Below, in pieces: positions 61,649-64,000 of a DNA stretch of 64,000 nt (its first letter is position 1; the number at the start of each line of letters is the position of its first letter). The position numbers and the translations under genes are program-made. Below the pieces are notes generated by a model. The model was not told the DNA's origin and made no database searches. It saw only the letters and a program-made list of their open reading frames with translations. This DNA is from VAZQ01 sp963725185 (GTDB lineage: Bacteria > Pseudomonadota > Alphaproteobacteria > Rhizobiales > Xanthobacteraceae): the NCBI GenBank assembly GCA_963725185.1, contig CAVRXO010000010.1, forward strand, positions 62,001 to 126,000. The letters run 5' to 3'.

Positions 61649-62320
61649 TCAATCTTCCGGCGCGACTTGCGTCTTCTTGCGCAGCAGCATCATGAGCAAG
61701 GATCGGTTGACTTTGATTTCTCCTCGCGCATCGTACTCGATGAAGCCGAGTTGTCGAAATTTGTTCATGAAGAAATTCACGTGGGTGCGGCTGGTGCCGA
61801 TCATCTCGGCGAGCGTTTCCTGGCTGATCTTGGGCACGACCGGATCGTTGCTGGAATTTGCCAGGATCAGCAGGAGCCGCGCCAGACGCTTCTCGGTTGA
61901 ATTGAGCAGCTGGTCGACCAGGCCCTCTTGCATACGAATGGCGCGTTCCACCAGATAGGTGGTGAACAGTGCGGAAAAATCCGCATCCTCGCGAAGCGTG
62001 CGGATGATGTCCGCCTTGGGCACTCTCATGAGCACGCATTCGGTCAGCGCCGTGAGCGTCGCCGTGCGCAGCGTGTGCTCGGTGAGGCAGTCCTCGCCGA
62101 AGAAATCTCCCGGTTGGAGAATGGCGACGACAGCTTCCTTCCCGACCTCGGAGACGACAGTCACTTTGATCCCGCCGGTCCGGACGTAAAAGACGAAGTC
62201 CGCAGGATCGCCTTGCGAATAGATAATCTGCTCTCTTTGATATCTCAATTCCGGCTTTCCTCCCGCCAGCCTGGCGAGGATGGATTCTGGATCCGGTGCG
62301 CGTTTTTCATCTTTATTCAT
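61649..62320 (-). CDS. Crp/Fnr-family transcriptional regulator
   Basis: A 223-aa regulator. The cNMP-binding-like domain has IYSQGDPADFVFYVRTGGIKV near residue 33 and LQPGDFFGEDCLTEH near 68. The C-terminal winged helix-turn-helix contains ISQETLAEMIGTSRTHVNFFMNKFRQLG near 165. No N-terminal Cys cluster for a [4Fe-4S] centre is present, so it is not a direct O2 sensor like Fnr; it belongs to the group common in rhizobia with unknown ligands. Possible regulator of neighbouring ThDP-enzyme genes. Confidence 0.93.
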   Translation of the reverse strand: MNKDEKRAPDPESILARLAGGKPELRYQREQIIYSQGDPADFVFYVRTGGIKVTVVSEVGKEAVVAILQPGDFFGEDCLTEHTLRTATLTALTECVLMRVPKADIIRTLREDADFSALFTTYLVERAIRMQEGLVDQLLNSTEKRLARLLLILANSSNDPVVPKISQETLAEMIGTSRTHVNFFMNKFRQLGFIEYDARGEIKVNRSLLMMLLRKKTQVAPED

Positions 62321-62396
62321 GCGGAGGGGCCAGGCTCATGATTTTGCTTGCGTGGGTTTCCGCAAGAGCCGCGTCGAAGGTTGTGCCAAGGCGAGT

Positions 62397-62777
62397 TCAG
62401 ACATTGCGCGCCTTTGGGATGGTGAAGATGGCTTCGAGGCTGCTCGCTCCAGCCGCAAGCCCGCTTCCGATGTCCTCGAGCTCCCGGGCGGCTCGCGCAT
62501 CGGTGCTTGTCCGAGCCAGGCTTTGGCAACGCAGCGCCAGCTCGCGCAGGTGCGGCCCGATTTGGGCCGGCGACATCGAACTGACCAGGGATAAATCGAT
62601 GAGGGACGACTGGGTCTCCGGAGCGATGACATCGAGCATTCCCGGCTCGAAGACCTTGTCGAGCAGGGTGCGGAATTGATGCAGCTGCCGACGCAATTCG
62701 GCGGCCTCGCGCCGCAATTCCTCTATGAGGGGTGCCGCCATGGGCTTTGCTCCGGCGTCCGGGTCGTGCGACGTCAA
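62397..62777 (-). CDS. Hypothetical helical protein with an Ax2Cx2LA-like segment
   Basis: A 126-aa cytosolic protein. The first half is coiled-coil-like (APLIEELRREAAELRRQLHQFRTLL). The second half contains LRELALRCQSLARTSTDARAARELEDIGSGL, whose Ala-x2-Cys-x2-Leu-Ala core and following helix resemble the three small proteins at 15457-15639, 45520-45696 and 45836-45994. It lies 76 nt upstream of the Crp/Fnr gene on the same strand. Function unknown. Confidence 0.55.
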   Translation of the reverse strand: MTSHDPDAGAKPMAAPLIEELRREAAELRRQLHQFRTLLDKVFEPGMLDVIAPETQSSLIDLSLVSSMSPAQIGPHLRELALRCQSLARTSTDARAARELEDIGSGLAAGASSLEAIFTIPKARNV

Positions 62778-62962
62778 AGCCTTTAAAGCCGCAGCCTTGG
62801 AAAGCCCTTAGGTCGTCCGTGTTGCTGTAAAGGTGGCGACCGAAGCGGCCCCTGTCCAATACCTTGATGTGGCGTCTTCCATACCTGGCGTGTATAGTCA
62901 TCGCTGCCGGCCTCGGCGGCCCAACAACAAGAAACCGTTCAGCGCGCGCGGAAACAAAGCCG

Positions 62963-63859
62963 ATGGAGCTGCGCCATCTTCGCTATTTCGTGGCGGTCGC
63001 CGAGGAGCTCAATTTCACTCGCGCCGCCGAACGGCTGGGCATCAACCAGCCGCCGCTGAGCTTGCAGATCAGGCAGCTGGAAAAGGAGATGGGCACGCCG
63101 CTCTTTCGTCGCAAGGCCCGCGGCGTCGAGCTGACCAATGCCGGCAAGCTGATGCTGGAGGAAGCGCGGATCATCCTCAAGCAGGTCGAGCAGACCAAGA
63201 TCGGCGTGCGCCGTCGCGGCCGCGGCGAAACCGGACGGGTCAATGTCGGCTCCAGCGGCGGGACCTACTTCCATCCGCTCATTCCGGCGATCATCCGCGA
63301 ATTCCGGATGCATTATCCCGACGTTATGTTGTTTCCGGCAGCGAGCAGCACGTCGCTCCTGGTCGCGCGGCTGCGGGCCGGTCAGATCGATGCGGCCTTC
63401 CTGCGCCCGCCGGTCGGCGACAGCGAAGGCCTTGCGCTCGAGCGACTGGTCGATGAGCCCACCGTCTTGGTGTTGCCGAGCGGACATTCGCTGGGCGGGA
63501 GGATTTCAGCGCCCCTCAGCGCGCTCGCCGAGGAAACCTTTGTCCTGTTTCCGCGCGAGCTCAATCCGGGCTATTACGATTCGATCATCGCGGCCTGCAT
63601 CCGCTCGGGCTTCACGCCCAAGCTCGGCCAAGAGGCGCCGCAAATCGTCGCCACCATCCCGCTGGTAGCGGCCGGCCTCGGCGTCTCGGTCGTGCCGCAG
63701 TCGATCACCCGGATTCACCCCGACGGGGTCGTCTATCTTTCGATTGATGGAGACGCGCCACGCGCGCTGATCAGCCTCGCCCGTCGACGCGACGACCGTT
63801 CCCCGGCGGTGCGGAATTTCGTGACCGTTGCCCGGCGGGCAACCAAGCTTGCCGACTAG
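62963..63859 (+). CDS. LysR-family transcriptional regulator
   Basis: A 298-aa regulator from ATG 62963 (MELRHLRYFVAVAEELNFTR). The N-terminal helix-turn-helix is AAERLGINQPPLSLQIRQLEKEMGTPLF. The effector domain is of the aromatic-acid/CbbR type with VNVGSSGGTYFHPLIPAIIREF and FLRPPVGDSEGLALERLVDEP. This subgroup (BenM/CatR/AlsR-like) often controls aromatic-acid or acetoin genes. Its target is not obvious; the divergent neighbours are the helical protein and Crp/Fnr genes. Its stop codon overlaps that of the next, convergent gene. Confidence 0.94.
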   Translation: MELRHLRYFVAVAEELNFTRAAERLGINQPPLSLQIRQLEKEMGTPLFRRKARGVELTNAGKLMLEEARIILKQVEQTKIGVRRRGRGETGRVNVGSSGGTYFHPLIPAIIREFRMHYPDVMLFPAASSTSLLVARLRAGQIDAAFLRPPVGDSEGLALERLVDEPTVLVLPSGHSLGGRISAPLSALAEETFVLFPRELNPGYYDSIIAACIRSGFTPKLGQEAPQIVATIPLVAAGLGVSVVPQSITRIHPDGVVYLSIDGDAPRALISLARRRDDRSPAVRNFVTVARRATKLAD

Positions 63860-64000
63860 GTTGCCGTGAGGCGCGCGAGCGCAAAGCGCGCGATGGCGTG
63901 ATCGGTCGCGCCGGCGGTGGCTAGGTCGGCAAGGATGGCGCCGATCGCGGGCGCGAACTTGAAGCCGTGGCCGGAGCAGGGCGAGGCGATCACGATCTGC
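63856..64000 (-). CDS. Monomeric sarcosine oxidase-like FAD oxidoreductase, 3' end only
   Basis: Only the last 47 codons lie in the window; the 5' part is beyond 64000. The peptide QIVIASPCSGHGFKFAPAIG and the following AILADLATAGATDHAIARF match the C-terminus of the monomeric sarcosine oxidase/N-methyltryptophan oxidase family, including the Cys that binds FAD covalently in MSOX. Its stop (63856-63858) overlaps the LysR stop (63857-63859) on the other strand. Confidence 0.7.
   Translation of the reverse strand, partial: QIVIASPCSGHGFKFAPAIGAILADLATAGATDHAIARFALARLTAT

Overview
The window is a GC-rich chromosomal segment of an alphaproteobacterium, most likely a Hyphomicrobiales member close to Bradyrhizobium, Rhodopseudomonas or Rhodoplanes. 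Pointers are the rhizobial membrane-bound ferritin MbfA, a sigma-32 paralogue, several tiny Ax2Cx2LA proteins, a BacA/BclA-type ABC exporter, many periplasmic solute-binding proteins without partners, and short intergenic palindromes. No rRNA, tRNA, CRISPR array, insertion sequence or prophage gene was seen.

Layout. 1-4823 (minus): molybdenum formate dehydrogenase operon (small TAT protein, catalytic alpha, iron-sulfur beta, cytochrome b gamma cut by the window edge). 4964-8310: mbfA, two small proteins, rpoH. 8724-13547: isoquinoline-oxidoreductase-type molybdoenzyme iorAB, divergent from a SorAB-type sulfite dehydrogenase. 13876-18444: secreted amidase, small protein, orphan NitT/TauT-type binding protein, secreted esterase. 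18688-30896 (plus): a compact aromatic-acid catabolic and uptake cluster, the centre of interest. 31080-36145: cytochrome c/propeller protein, slipin, small membrane proteins, ExoD, a mini zinc-finger protein, cold-shock protein. 36490-39373 (minus): a second iorAB pair carrying four frameshifts. 39631-47083: membrane-protein pair, ABC exporter, TctC-type receptor, DedA protein, small proteins, MBL hydrolase. 47166-52663: secreted hydrolase, then a minus-strand operon holding three paralogues of an uncharacterised exported family, a TctC/Bug receptor, a cytochrome c and a decayed fourth paralogue. 52870-64000: nucleotidyltransferase-GNAT fusion, GNAT, DUF1499 protein, acyl-CoA synthetase, two thiamine-diphosphate enzymes, Crp/Fnr and LysR regulators, and the end of a sarcosine-oxidase-like gene.

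The central cluster combines a phthalate-4,5-dioxygenase-like Rieske oxygenase, a Pht4/OphB-like Gfo/Idh dehydrogenase, a class II aldolase-fold protein of the type that includes dihydroxyphthalate decarboxylases, a LigB-type extradiol dioxygenase, a LigJ-like hydratase, an RraA/LigK-like aldolase, a bicupin and a complete Fe3+/polyamine-type ABC importer with two related binding proteins. Read together they form a plausible path from an aromatic carboxylate through dihydroxylation, rearomatisation, decarboxylation, meta-cleavage, hydration and aldol cleavage to central metabolites. The true substrate cannot be read from sequence.

Eleven single-base frameshifts in eight genes interrupt otherwise well conserved proteins. 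Nine are best explained by one extra base and two by a missing base. This looks at least partly like uncorrected sequencing error, so the affected genes are reported as frameshifted rather than as certainly dead.
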